Assembly: GCA_946122785.1 (NCBI GenBank)
Contig: CAMGYJ010000005.1
Coordinates: 78,424,547 to 78,488,546, forward strand
Length of the DNA stretch: 64,000 nucleotides
Origin: Linum tenue
Lineage: Eukaryota > Streptophyta > Magnoliopsida > Malpighiales > Linaceae
Direction of reading: 5' to 3'
The notes beneath the pieces are model-generated. The model was given only the letters and a program-made list of their open reading frames with translations, was not told the DNA's origin and searched no databases. Each line of letters starts with the position of its first letter. Position 1 is the first letter of the stretch. This document shows positions 1-11,822 of the stretch, in pieces. Position numbers and translations under genes: made by a program.

Positions 1-135
1 GCAAAAACTAAGAACCTAGCTTTCCTTTTTACAAAGCTAAAGGGGAATACAGAAGAAATAGACTTGAGTAAAACAAAAAATTACAACTATCATACTAGGG
101 AGTGAAAAAATATCCAAAAGGACCCAAAACTCTTA

Positions 136-2948
136 TCATATTTCCAATTTGATCCATTCGGAGCCGTCGACGAAGCTAAGCGAAAGAAAAGGCTTAGCTT
201 CTTCGTCGGTGAGCTCTCTGGACCAAGCCACCCTGCCGGCGAAACTAGCTCCGGGCCCTCTACACTTGTATTGCCCATAGAAAACAGTCCTGCAAAACAC
301 CACCGCCAAAGGAGAAAAAAGGAGAGAGAAAAAACAGAGTCAGCAGAATCAGAATCAGAATCTCACGCATGCTTGCTAATTACTTAGTGCTGTTGGTAGT
401 TGGTACGGTATATTGCAAATTCTGCAAGTTGCCTCCCAGAGAAAGAATTAAATAGTTGCTATCTGCAGTTAGGTTAGGTAGGCAGATGATGGGCTAAGAA
501 AAAAGAAGCTCTGTTCTGTTTTGGAGGTCGTGGGGCGGTAGTGCTGCACTTGCACGGGTATGAATATGATGGATTGGATCCCCAAAAGAGGCATTCACAA
601 GAGCAGGCCAGTATATAGTACAGAAACACACACACACACTTTCACGGTCCTAGACCGGCAGATGGCCACTTCTTTTTGAGAGAGCCAAGGGAAAAAAGGG
701 GCAACATGATTGATTGATCAGGATATGGGAAAAAGGGTGTTGAAGTTGCAACACTTTCTCTCAACTGAACCTAAATTTTGGAGGAGGGGGACTAATTGTC
801 ATATTCTATCACGGTCTAATGTTTTATGAAGATATGAATGCATATATTATACAGTTGGATAAAGAATAAATTGAGGGGACTGCACTACACGTAGCTCCAC
901 CACTGTCTAGTTAGGTAAGGACACTACCTGTATTCCCACTAAGCTTTTGTAAGTGACGAATAGAAAGGTAGGTTATTCTTTGTATGACTGGTTTAGGCGT
1001 ACAATACATTATCGTCATAATGCGTAATAGTGCATTCGTCGTCGTTAGTATGTGTGAGGTTATTGTAGAGGGTTGACATCATTTGATTCATACGAAATAG
1101 GGAGTGCATGGTGGAATGAATGAGATAGGGAAAGAGAAACAACAAGTGCATTTAATAACACATCATCACTAAGTTGCACTCCAGTCATGGTGTTGTTGGA
1201 CTACAAGTTCGTAAGTATGCTTGTGTGTGCATCATCGTTAGGGATGGCGGTTCAGTTTTAACCGACACTGAACCTGTTTTCTAACCTTATCAGTTTCCCT
1301 TAACATATAAAAACCGATAAGCTTTTAACGGTTTATTTTTTATTTATTCTGATCAAAACTAAATCCCCTCATGATTTCAATTTTGAACAATTGATTAATT
1401 TGAATTTCGGTTTCTAATGGTTTTCGGTTCGATACCAACAAAGGTTTTAAGCGTTTAGAAATGAGAAAAATATGAGAAGGGATGATGAAGTTGAGAGAGA
1501 GAGAGAGAGAGACGTACAATTCTCGAGTAGGGTCGCCCCAATTGTACCAGCCTTTGGGGATGATGATGTTGTCCATGTAAGTGTAGGCAAAAACCACCCT
1601 CGAGAAAGGACCCCAAGCCCTCCCCAGATAGAGGGCACCCGACCCCGTGACCTTACAGTTGACGAACGAGAACCCTGTATCCTGCAACAGGCTGCTCCTC
1701 CCCTGCGCCGTTAGCGCCCCTGTATACTGCGCTACTGCATGAACCTCACACCCCTGTTTTTCATCACCATCATCATCTCAATCACTCCTCCTTTCTTCCT
1801 TCTTCTTCCGTTTCAATCAGGAACAATCATTCGATTCTACTAATCAAAGGTGGGTGGGTTCTAATTAATTACCTCGAAGAGGGACAATCCGTTGCCGAAT
1901 ATGAAATCGACGGACCCTTCAATGTAGCAGTCTTTGTAGTAATGCCTCCCCAATTGATCATACAGAGTGTCTTGCGCTCCCAGGAATCTGCACCCCAGGA
2001 ATGCCGCCGTGTCGGCCGATATCCTGAACGCCACCGCCTGCTTCCCCGCGGCTCCCGGCGCTGGAACCGGCGTCGTATTCTGCGACCCCATCGCCAAACC
2101 AAGTCCAATTGGGTTTTGAGAAAACAGAGGACAAAAACAGGGGAGTATGGTGGTGAAAGTACCTTGAAAGTGATGTTCTTGGCTATGAAGAAGGGGGAAT
2201 TGACGGCAAACGTGGCGGAAGCGTAGGTGCCCATTGGGTGTCCTCTTGGGCCGGGGGTTTTGGCTGTGTCCCCCCATTGTACTATTGTCTTCTCCGCCCC
2301 AGCACCTTCTATCGTTATGAATGACTTCAATGGCGGTATGCTCACCTTCTCTCTGCAACTCCATACATAAAAACAAGATTGGTGTTAAGCTTTTTGTGAG
2401 AAAGTTAAGGACCCGATTGGGGAGATCACTATCCCACATTCCCACTCCAATTGGGGAGATCACAACACAATGTGGGACAAAATTCACCACGGATCAACAA
2501 CCTTATTCATTATTATAATACTATTTTTCTCTTCAAGGAGAAAAAAAACACACACAGAGGAAATGGGGTGAACTAACGTGTAAACGCCTGCATGGACCTT
2601 GATCACGACCCGGACGATGTTGATGAAAGGGAGGGAATCAACGGCGTCCTGAATGGAGGTGAAGTCCCCGGCGGCCGGGTTCCTGTCGACGGTGATGGTG
2701 AAGGAAGGGAAGAGCTTGTTCTTTGCTGCTCTGAAGACAGAGTGCTTTAAGCTTCCAACAAACCTGACCCACTTGAGGAACTGCTGTTCTGAGAATTGGG
2801 TCCTTGTGGAATTCACGGGAGGAGGAGGAACCTGTTGGTTCCCAATTGAGTTTCCTGGTCTCAGCCCCTTGGTGTGACAGAATGCAGTTTGCCCTGAATT
2901 CAGCAGCAGGAGTATGAGAAGAAACATGGAATTAGGGAAGAGTGACAT
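136..2948 (-). CDS. Pectinesterase (pectin methylesterase), PME53-like, secreted
   Basis: Five exons on the minus strand: 2578-2948, 2163-2352, 1873-2079, 1518-1753 and 136-289. All junctions are GT-AG and the sum is 386 codons including TGA at 138-136. The protein starts with a signal peptide (hydrophobic FLLILLLL run) and has a single catalytic domain without a PMEI pro-region. Catalytic residues of the family are present: Gln201 (GKQAVA), Gln223-Asp224 (GAQDTLYD), Asp245 ([10 protein letters not shown]) and Arg301 (LGRAWG). The C-terminus [11 protein letters not shown] is typical. It de-esterifies cell-wall homogalacturonan, releasing methanol. The family match is closest, from memory, to Arabidopsis PME53 (At5g19730), which is also about 383 aa. 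The last exon is too short and in another frame to appear as an ORF with its own ATG; it was found by splicing. Function is inferred from conserved residues. Confidence 0.95.
290..1517 (-). other. Intron 4 of the pectinesterase gene
   Basis: A 1.2 kb intron, AT-rich, with no coding potential that I can support. A (GA)n/(TC)n run at about 1493-1512 abuts the splice donor of exon 4 (donor GT at 1517-1516 on the minus strand), so the donor is followed directly by a pyrimidine-rich microsatellite. A short CA repeat lies near 630-640. Confidence 0.8.
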
Positions 2949-3980
2949 TGTAGGAAACTCAATGAAGCAAGTCTATGGACCAACATGGCCTCTGTTATTG
3001 TTATGAGTGTGTGTGTGTGTGTATATATGGAGGGAGAGAGGGTACCTTTTTCTGGGAGGTTATGGGTGGAAAGTGACATAGAGCTTGAAGAGGACAAGGA
3101 AGTTAAGGAAGAAGAGAGTGAGAATGTGAGATGATGATATGAGAGAGTTCACGGGCGGTTTTGTGCTGCCCCCACTATAGCATTTGGGCCACAGAGAAGA
3201 GGAGGGCAGAGAGCAGAAAAAGAGAAGAGGGGAAGAAAAGTGGAAGAAGAAGAAGAGAGGAATAGAATAAGGCTAAGGCAGAGTGCCCTGCTTTTGTTGG
3301 TGGTGGTGAGTGTGTGGTTGTTTGTTGAGTTGTCTTGTTGTTTGGCTCCCGTGAGTGATGCTAGCTGCTGTCTTACTTCTTTTTTGCATGTGTTTGTTTG
3401 TGTGTTTCTTCTGTGAAGGGTTGAATATATTGTTCCAATGTCGACCCCTGGCTAATATAGTATGGTCTATAGCTAGCTTGATGATGGATGTTTATGAGGT
3501 TAAGTTAATATCATGGTTTTGATGTTTTGTTTGGTAGGTAGGCCAGATGGATCATATTTGCTTGGTGCACTTGATTCGGTGGCTCGCATATGTAAGTGTT
3601 AGCTGCCATTAATTGAAGCAAACCGAAAGAGAATACATGCAATGTATGGATAGATTGTACCGGAGATTGTTAAACGTGATTCTGTTTCCTGTTAACGCTC
3701 TAGTTATTTACGAGTGCGACATATGTCCAGTTTTGACGGACGGTAAGTTGGCAACTAGGGTAAGCACTTCTACAACTTTTCCCATCCTTTTTAATCCCTA
3801 ACCTAATGTAATGATGCCTTTCCGGATGTGAACAAGGTTCTTGTAGAGGGAATATGAGGCCTTCAACGAACAAGTCAGTCTCCTGATCATGGCCGTAACG
3901 ACTTGTTGTTGTTGCCTGAACTTCATAAGGTGGAACGCTGTTGGAGCTCTAGTGGAAATTAAAAGCCTGATTCGTTGGAC
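2949..3980. other. Upstream region of the pectinesterase gene
   Basis: No gene seen. About 60 bp before the ATG there is a (GT)n microsatellite (about 3006-3022), then GA-rich sequence to 3260 (pyrimidine-rich on the coding strand, as in plant 5' leaders). The rest is unremarkable AT-rich DNA. Confidence 0.6.
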
Positions 3981-4329
3981 GTAGTTAGTAAATACTCCGT
4001 TTAATACACGTATATGTACCCGTACGTACTTTATCCGTTTAAAACTTCCGTATCCGTATTATTGTCAAGCCGTTTCATTTTCCCCCGTTCATTTCATGGT
4101 TCCCGTACTAAACACGTATAAAACCCGTATAACACGTTTATTATCCGTATTTTACGAATTAAATTGTTAACTTTATTATTATTTATATATTTATTTATTT
4201 TTAAAATGATTAATTTTATATATTTATGACTATTAACGTACTATTAAACGTAATTTTAGCTTAAAGATGAAGTATAATGCCCGTACGTATCTTTTACGTA
4301 ACTTTCCCGTACCGTATTTTACTAACTAC
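3981..4329. mobile_element. MITE with CCGTA/CGTAC subterminal repeats
   Basis: The left end GTAGTTAGTAAATAC is the inverted complement of the right end GTATTTTACTAACTAC, with one indel. Both flanks carry TTGGAC (3975-3980 and 4330-4335), a candidate target-site duplication. The interior is filled with CCGTA, CGTAC and ACGTAT motifs on both strands, the sort of subterminal repeat seen in Ac/hAT-type elements. It has no coding capacity. A 6 bp duplication is shorter than the usual 8 bp of hAT, so the superfamily call is tentative. Confidence 0.6.
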
Positions 4330-5086
4330 TTGGACCAGATTGGCTTGTGTCTCCTTTGGCACCACAAGTCGCTATATGTGTCTGGTTACAATTTTCACTT
4401 TTGTTGTTTGCTTTTTTGGCATTTAGCCGACTTATTCTGTTGCTGGTATGTGTGCCGTGGGTTACTGGGTTTGGGTGTTGGTGGTGTGCAAATCACATTG
4501 CCGTCGCCTGCTCGGGAAATTGTGTATGGTCACGAGATGCTAGGGGAGTTTGTTAGGGCGAATCTGTTAAATTCTAAGCTACAGTGTCCTGAACTCTAAC
4601 AAATTAACCTCTGTCGCCGCTCTTACCTACCGGGCAACCGGTGTGTGATGACCTTATCGGTGTTGGAAGAGGAAACCAGCATTAGAAAGGATATTGCAGA
4701 GCATTGTACAGCATGTTTGCTGAAGCGTGTCCCATGAAGAAGATACCAAACATGCTGCATTTCTGCCAATTATCTTGCAAACTCTAATCTATATGGCAAA
4801 GGATATTACTCATTGGCCACAAAGATGAACTTTCTTAGTAAACAAATGAAGGGGGTAACAAACACGCTGTATTTCGAAGTATAATACTTCTAGTCTGAAG
4901 ATACATGCAGCCTACACTCATCCCAAACCAAGAAGTACAATAACTTACTTGCATGGCCATGATTCAAAGTGGTCATCAATCCCTAAAGAGTAAAGAACCT
5001 CGGCGGTGTATGATTCCTTAACCTGGACATCATCAAGAATACCACAGCTGTTGGAGGACCAAATACCAAATCATATCACAGTTACT
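4330..5086. other. Intergenic sequence, no gene recognised
   Basis: AT-rich sequence with no supported gene. On the minus strand at about 4925-5045 there is a short open stretch that I could not assign. It lies between the MITE and the LAMP1 pseudogene. Confidence 0.4.
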
Positions 5087-5728
5087 CCCTTGCTTCAGTT
5101 GCTGCACTATCAAAACCAGCAGCCATGATGAACAATGAGATAAAGGTTGTATGAGCTAGGCCTATCTGCAACAAGAGATTGATAATAGCAAGTAATGAAC
5201 TAACAAGGTATGCTGGCATCTATAGGTGATCGAAGAAACCAGAAGATGGGCATCAATTGTGAAGACAGACTTCACTAGACTGAGGGAGATCAACGACAGG
5301 CTAATGATGGCCGAGCGAGCATTTCTTGAACGAGAGGGACGTCTGCAAGACCATGGTATAACCATATGGTATGCTTCTAACTTTTTATTACCATTTTCTG
5401 ATCGATATTATTCTGCCTACATATTTCGACACCATTTCCCACTACACCGTCAACATAGCTTAAAGTAAAAAGTTCAGACCATGTTGGCATTCTACAAACG
5501 ATTGCAAGTTCTAACGGTCCCAGTCAATGATGGAATAACATTCTATGGGACAGATATATGCATCTGCCAAGCATAATGTGTCTGGAACAAAGTACTTCCC
5601 AGGAATTGATGATGCAATAGAGCAAGCAAAGAGTATGAATACTAAACAATCATGGAAGGCATGGAGTTCGAAGAGTGGCCAAAGCCATTAATCGAGTCAC
5701 TAAGGTCCTTAGTGGTGAACTGACATGA
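5087..5728 (+). pseudogene. 3' fragment of a duplicated LAMP1-like carboxypeptidase gene
   Basis: Three blocks match the last three exons of the intact gene downstream, in the same order and strand. 5087-5152 resembles the end of exon 10 (AACAATGAGATAAA before a GT). 5226-5370 resembles exon 11, sharing [12 protein letters not shown]. 5545-5728 resembles exon 12, sharing PGIDDAIE and ending in LSGELT and TGA. The exon 11 copy has a frameshift just before the conserved PWY, and the exon 12 copy has another in its middle, so no functional C-terminus can be made. Nothing of exons 1-9 was found upstream. It is best read as the remnant of a tandem duplication whose 5' part was lost. Confidence 0.85.
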
Positions 5729-7552
5729 AAAAGTTCAGTAAAAGGCAGGACTTACAGGGAATTGTTTTTTGTGGGTAGAAACCATCATAATCCGCATTAA
5801 ATGCCTCTGAATCAGCAGTTTTCAGCTCCACCTCAACAAATGTACTTTGTAAGCTCCTTTTCAAGAATGGTACAACCGTTCAACCAATAACTTTCAGAAA
5901 GACTCCTGTGTAAAATATGAATAGAATTAGCTTCAGATCCCTTCGTTAAGATGCATTAACCCTACTCTGTGAGAATCAAAATCACCAATAATACAAATTG
6001 CCAACCGAGACAATGGCTGATGAAAACATGTATTGCCTATAGATATGGATTCTTATTTTTGTTTACTGGGGTGAAACTAAAATTGAAACAATTACTTCTC
6101 GACAATGTGATAGAATAAAAACAGAAACATTGAATATTGCTAGATGCCGATAAACAAACGAGAACAAATTTTGGCCTTATAAACTTGAAACAACTTAGAA
6201 GGAATACAAAGGCACAAATTTTCCCACCAGTGGATTAGAGGAGGGAAATGCATAAGGGAACTGCATACAGTGCCTGAAGCTTGTTTAAGAAATAAACCAA
6301 GGAGCTCCATGGGAAGAAGAGAGTACCCGAAGCAGGAACTAACCACCTCAAAGAGCTACCAAAGAAAGTTTGCAGCTACATCTACTATGAACATAAGATA
6401 ATATGCTGTTTAGACTCAGTTCACTAGCTCTACAAATCAATGACTGAACACTGTACATTAATAAAGTCAAACATTCACAGCTTTTACAGGGAGTAGTTCA
6501 TGTACATAATCCTGCATTTTATCTTTTTTTGCATTCTGGTAAGTAGTAACTTTGAATCCCAATTCAGCAAATAAGCAGATTGAGTTCTCCGGTTATAAAT
6601 GGATAAACCCGAATTATTTAATCATGATCAAATCTCATTTAGTGCTGCATCTACTAGGAACACCAGAGAAGTGTTTAGAGCAATAATCAACTTTTATCAA
6701 ATTAAACGATAATATAGTTGAGTAAATCCACCTTAACAAGCGGCTAAGGGCACCCATTATGCTTCCCCTGAAGCAATGAATAATGACACAATGTGCTTTA
6801 GCATATGTTTCATGCTTGAGATTTATGGCTATGTTTATTTGACTTTGTCAACTAGGAAAAGAAGCAAGTTGCGTATAGTTCAGCAAACAGGGCATTAATT
6901 ACGATATATCTGCAAGATTGTCTGCTGTGCACTTGCATGATATCCTGCTATTCAACGATTCAGCTACTAGGCCATAAACAAGTAACGTAAAGAAGATGCT
7001 GTTGAATATGGACAGTCAGGAAAATTAATGCACGGAAGAAGATAAGCAGCCAAATCTCGTTATCAATCATCTACAGTCTGGTCTTGGTTTTTTTTTTTAA
7101 TCAGTATCCAGAAGATTATTCTCGAGTCACCCGCTTGAAGACAGAGAAGTCAATACAAAGATTAAACAGATAAGAATATACAAATATAAGAGAGACAACC
7201 GAAACCCATTATATTATGGGTTTCACGTTATACTGTAATATGATTTTTGAATATAAAGATCGCTTAGATCTTGTTCAGATTGAGTGGACTTAAATAGTAA
7301 TTAAATATTACAAGTATTTTACTTCCGGTACAAAGTCAGACACTTGTTACCACAAGCCGCCATTATTGAAGAGGCAGCCAAAACAATCTTTCTTCCACCC
7401 TCCCCCACCCTCAGACTATCACTCCGCCAGTCTTCCCTGGTTTTCATTGACATTTCATCGTCCAACTATATACAGCAACTTATGGTAAATGAGAAGTCGC
7501 ACTACAGCAAAACCAAACATCCATCTCCAAGCACATTCCTGAGCTAAACACC
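5729..7552. other. Intergenic region / promoter side of the LAMP1-like gene
   Basis: AT-rich, no coding region supported. The last 200 bp before the ATG at 7553 are C-rich and purine-poor, as in a plant 5' leader. I saw no clear TATA box that I would commit to. Confidence 0.5.
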
Positions 7553-10500
7553 ATGATCAGAGCAGCCATCTTCTATGTGTTCTTTGCCTTAACCACATCT
7601 TTATCCTCCTGTTTCAGTCCAAAGTCCCACTATCACTCTCTCTTCCTATCAAACTCCCTCGCTAACAATGCCTCCATAGCTCACAACCTTTACATGCTTA
7701 CCCGCCGCCCTCACGTTGCTGGCACAGAAGCCAACACCGAGACGGCAGAGTATGTCAAGTCTATACTAACCTCAAACAAGATAAAGTCCCACACAGTGTC
7801 CTATGATGTGGCCTTGACATACCCTGCCTCACGTTCCTTGACACTCACCCCTGAACCAGGTCATCCACCAATTGTGTTTGACCTCCGCCAGGAGATCTAT
7901 AATGGCGATCTCTATGCAGATGTTGCAAACGAGGTTATGATGACATTTCATGGGTTTGGCAGGACAGGGACCGTTGAGGCACCTGTGACTTATGCAAACT
8001 ATGGACGTGTGGAGGACTTTGCAATGTTGAAAGAGATGGGGGTCAAAGTTTCTGGGACGATCGTATTGGCAAGATATGGGAAGATTTTCAGAGGGGATAT
8101 TGTGGATAACGCATATGCAGCAGGTGCTATAGGAACTCTCATATATACAGATAGGAAAGACTATGGAGGTGGCGGAAAGGATGCAGGGTGGTTTCCAGAT
8201 GCAAAATGGATGCCACCAACAGGAGTTCAGGTTGGTTCTGTTTACAGTGAGGCTGGTGACCCTACAACTCCTGGATGGCCGAGTACTGAAGGTTGCGAGA
8301 GGAGAGCTTACGAGGAAGCGGAGAAGTTGGGAGTCGTTCCATCCATACCTTCGCTTCCAATATCAGGAGCAGATGGCGAGACGATCATAAGTTCGCTCGG
8401 TGGACGGCTGGCTAACGACGATTGGCAAGGAAGCAAAGATGCTCCAACGTACAGGGTTGGACCAGGGCCAGGGGTTGTAAATCTCAGCTACAATGTAGGT
8501 CATATCATCCTCAGTTAATTGGATTTAACTGCACTATGCATGCTTTTACTTAAATAATATTAAGAGTATGATTTCATTCACTACTGACGATAGCCACTCT
8601 ATGGGATCTCAGGCGACAAAGACTATAGCAACAATACATAATATTATTGGAGTGATCGAAGGATCGGACGAGCCTGATCGGTGAGAAAACTTTAGAATCA
8701 CAAAACTGTGTAAAGTAGTTAAGATTTGCGTACATATATTTCATCATGCTGGTGATGTAAAATACAAACAAGGATCAGGAGTAGAGAACTCATTTTCTCA
8801 CATATTCAAAGCATCAAATCCTCTTTTCTAGATTTCAAATGCAATGATTAGCCATGAATGTACAAAGTTTATTGAATTTTCATTAGATCCAGTCAATAAA
8901 TGAACATAAGAGTTTGATATTGAGAACTTATCTGCTTCGGAAATCTAGGTTTGTCCTCCTTGGCAATCATCGGGATGCATGGACATTCGGAGCAGCGGAT
9001 CCCAATAGTGGAACTGCAGCATTGCTTGAGGTAGGCATGGTCCCAATAGATTGGCATATCAAGTACTTTGCTGAAACAATATTCAGAAATTGTTGGACAT
9101 AACATGAGTGAAATCTCTACATGGAATATAGGTTGCTCAAAGACTGGCAAGACTGCAGAAGAAAGGCTGGAAGCCAAGAAGAACGATTATCTTCTGCAGT
9201 TGGGATGCTGAGGAATACGGCCTGGTCTGTGTACTCTCTTCCTTCTCTTTGCCCCCTGTATGTGCGTGTGTTTTCAAACATGCAAATATGTAGAGGCCTA
9301 GAGGGAACCATAATCCAACTGCTGTGCAGATAGGATCGACTGAATGGGTGGAAGACAACAGAGAAGCGTTAAAATCAAAAGCTGTTGCCTACTTAAATGT
9401 GGATGTCGCAGTCTGTAACGAAGGATTTACTGCTTCAGCAACTCCTCAACTTGATGAACTACTCAAATGGACAACTAAACAGGTACCAGAATTGTGTATA
9501 ATAGTCCATAAAAAAACGGGGGATTGTTTCCTCGAATCAAGCATCACCAACCAATAATGCCAATTCAATAAGAATAGTTCTTGTGATATGCTTTGTTAGA
9601 CTATAAAAGAATCGGGAACACTTTATAATGACTGTTAGGTAAGGCTTTGGAGAAAAAAATCCAGAAGAGTCTACCATCTTTGGTCACAAAAAACTAATCA
9701 AACTCACAACTGATGTCTCAAGGTCAAAGACCCAAAGAACACGTCACAGACTGTCTACGATTCATGGGCAAGCTCCAGCGGCTCTCCTCAGGTGAGGGAA
9801 ATTCAAATCCTTGTTTAATTCATGTTAAACTCTCAACAACTTACACAAAAGAATGCAGTTTTTACCACTTCACCAAGAATATATATTTAGAGAGAATGAG
9901 AGAGTAGTAACCTGACTTTCAAATGGTGCAGGTTGAAAGATTAGGGGGTGGGGGGTCAGACTATTCAGCTTTTGTACAACATATTGGTGTGCCATCAGTT
10001 GACATGTCTTACAGAGTAGGAGGTAAGGGTCATACAGCATTTTCTGCTCCACATCACCCCATAGCTAGAGGGTTAAAATAACCTGCTTCTAAGGAAAAAA
10101 AGGACAACAATGCAATATCCACCTATTTCTTACAATATCAATTATCAAGTACCAGGCCGACCTTCCTCAAAAATGTTGTACAGGGCCATTGATGAACTTT
10201 ACTGATATTATGGCAAGATGACCTTTTGCTTCCAGAGCTTAAATGAACTTCTACAATTTCTTTCATTCATTTGCACAACTTCAATTCAATAAACAAAGTT
10301 CCCTTCGTGATCTCTCAACCTTTTTCAAAATAACTTAAAATACTCAACTTCTCAACTGTTTGACATTAACCAGCAGTATATCTACCAATATGTTATCTGC
10401 CTGCAATATCTACAGGATACCCTGTGTACCACTCAATGTATGATGACTTTACCTGGATGGAGAAGTTTGGCGATCCTATGTTTCACAGACATGTTGCAGG

Positions 10501-11822
10501 TATGAAACTTGAGTAACAAGACTCTGAAAAACAAATCTTCATCTAGGCTGAGATGGTATGGATTGTTTGCCTCATGGAATAATTCTCAGGGGGGGGGGGG
10601 GGGGGGGGGGGGGATGACGACTTGGACAAGAAATTCATTCTATAAGTTGCCCCAAAGGAATCAGGGAAAAAACAACAACTATAGGCTAATTTAATATGCA
10701 ACATCAGGCTGAATCATGTATCTTAACCTAAAGCTTCAATTCACACCTCGCAGTTGCAAGCATCTGGGGCTTTCTAGCTCTTCAGTTAGCAGACAGTGAA
10801 ATTTTGCCTTTCAACTATCTTTCCTACGCCGAAGAGCTTCAGGTATAGCTCTCATGAACTTATGCAGACCCGTTACGCATCCTGAGCAATTATCTATCAA
10901 TGAAAAATTAATCATGTATTGTTTTATAAATGATTTACATGTATTTCGCTTATGTTACCAGAAAAGCGCAAAGGAGTTGGAAGATGAGATATCAAATAAG
11001 ACAACACTTGCTCCCTTGCACAAGTCTGTTGATGCATTAACAAAATCCGCCACAAAAATAAACAATGAGATAAATGTATGATCTTCATCCTAAAGTATAT
11101 ATATGATAAAACTTTCCACAAATAAAGATTGACAAAACTATAGTTGAAGAAGGATCTACTCACACAAAACTCTTGTCGTCTATAGGCGATTGAAGAAGAC
11201 ATACGGCAGGCTTCACCTCGGAAGAAAGACTTTACAAGAGCAAGAGCAATCAATGACAGACTAATGATGGCTGAGCGAGCATTTACTGATCCCGACGGGC
11301 TATCTGGAAGACCATGGTATAAGCATTTGGTATGTGTTTCTGCTTTGCCGCCAAGTGCATATCCAAATGACCAAATCTATATCAACCCTCTTTAAGAATC
11401 ATTCTACCACATCACAATACAGAGAAAAAGGTCCAGTCTAGTGGTAAAGGTAGATGGAAAGATAAATCGATCCTAGTTTAAAACCTTGAGGCCAACATTC
11501 ATCCTAGTTCCAAACCTTGACATACATAAATACAATGCAATAATGAATCTCAAATAAAAAATTCAGACTGCATAACCCCAGTTGATTGTAACAGGAGCTT
11601 CTATCCTGACAAGCTGACGTACATATTTGTATTTGGCAGGTATATGCACCTTCCAAGCATAATGATTACGGATCGAAGTCCTTCCCTGGGATAGATGATG
11701 CAATAGAAAATGCAAAGACTCTGGATACAGCAGAAGCATGGCAGTCAGTGCAACATGAAATCTGGAGAGTTTCAAGAGCTATTAAACAAGTGGCCCAGGT
11801 CCTCAGTGGTGAATTGACATAA
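7553..11822 (+). CDS. Glutamate carboxypeptidase II-like M28 peptidase (AMP1/LAMP1 family)
   Basis: Twelve exons: 7553-8494, 8613-8680, 8949-9030, 9132-9224, 9330-9482, 9723-9791, 9932-10022, 10416-10499, 10754-10842, 10962-11075, 11186-11329, 11640-11822. All introns are GT-AG and the total is 704 codons, matching the ~700 aa of the family. Residues 5-22 form a signal anchor, so a type II membrane protein of the ER is expected. A protease-associated domain lies at about 110-260, then the M28 core. The two-zinc site is complete: His344 and Asp354 (NHRDAW...DPNSG), catalytic Glu391 with Glu392 (DAEEYGL), Asp420 (LNVD) and His505 (VYHSMYDDF). A TFR-type dimerisation domain forms the C-terminus. 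Arabidopsis AMP1 and LAMP1 restrain meristem size and miRNA-directed translation repression; the substrate is unknown. The position beside a PME53-like gene favours the LAMP1 branch. Confidence 0.95.
10589..10613 (+). repeat. Poly-G run of 25 in intron 8 of the LAMP1-like gene
   Basis: An uninterrupted run of 25 guanines on the sense strand, 90 bp after the donor of exon 8. Such runs are very rare in plant genomes. It could form quadruplexes in the pre-mRNA, or be an assembly or sequencing artefact in length. Confidence 0.95.

Noticed and set aside
1472..1714. Plus-strand frame over the GA repeat
   Set aside because: Antisense to pectinesterase exon 4 and a microsatellite.
4925..5045. Minus-strand open stretch with AEVLYSLGIDDHF, faintly like a terpene synthase N-terminus
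   Set aside because: Only about 35 residues, ends in a stop, no further exon found; similarity is too weak to name.
5087..5728. Idea that these are alternative 5' exons of the LAMP1-like gene
   Set aside because: They match 3' exons 10-12, contain frameshifts and a stop, and precede the ATG.
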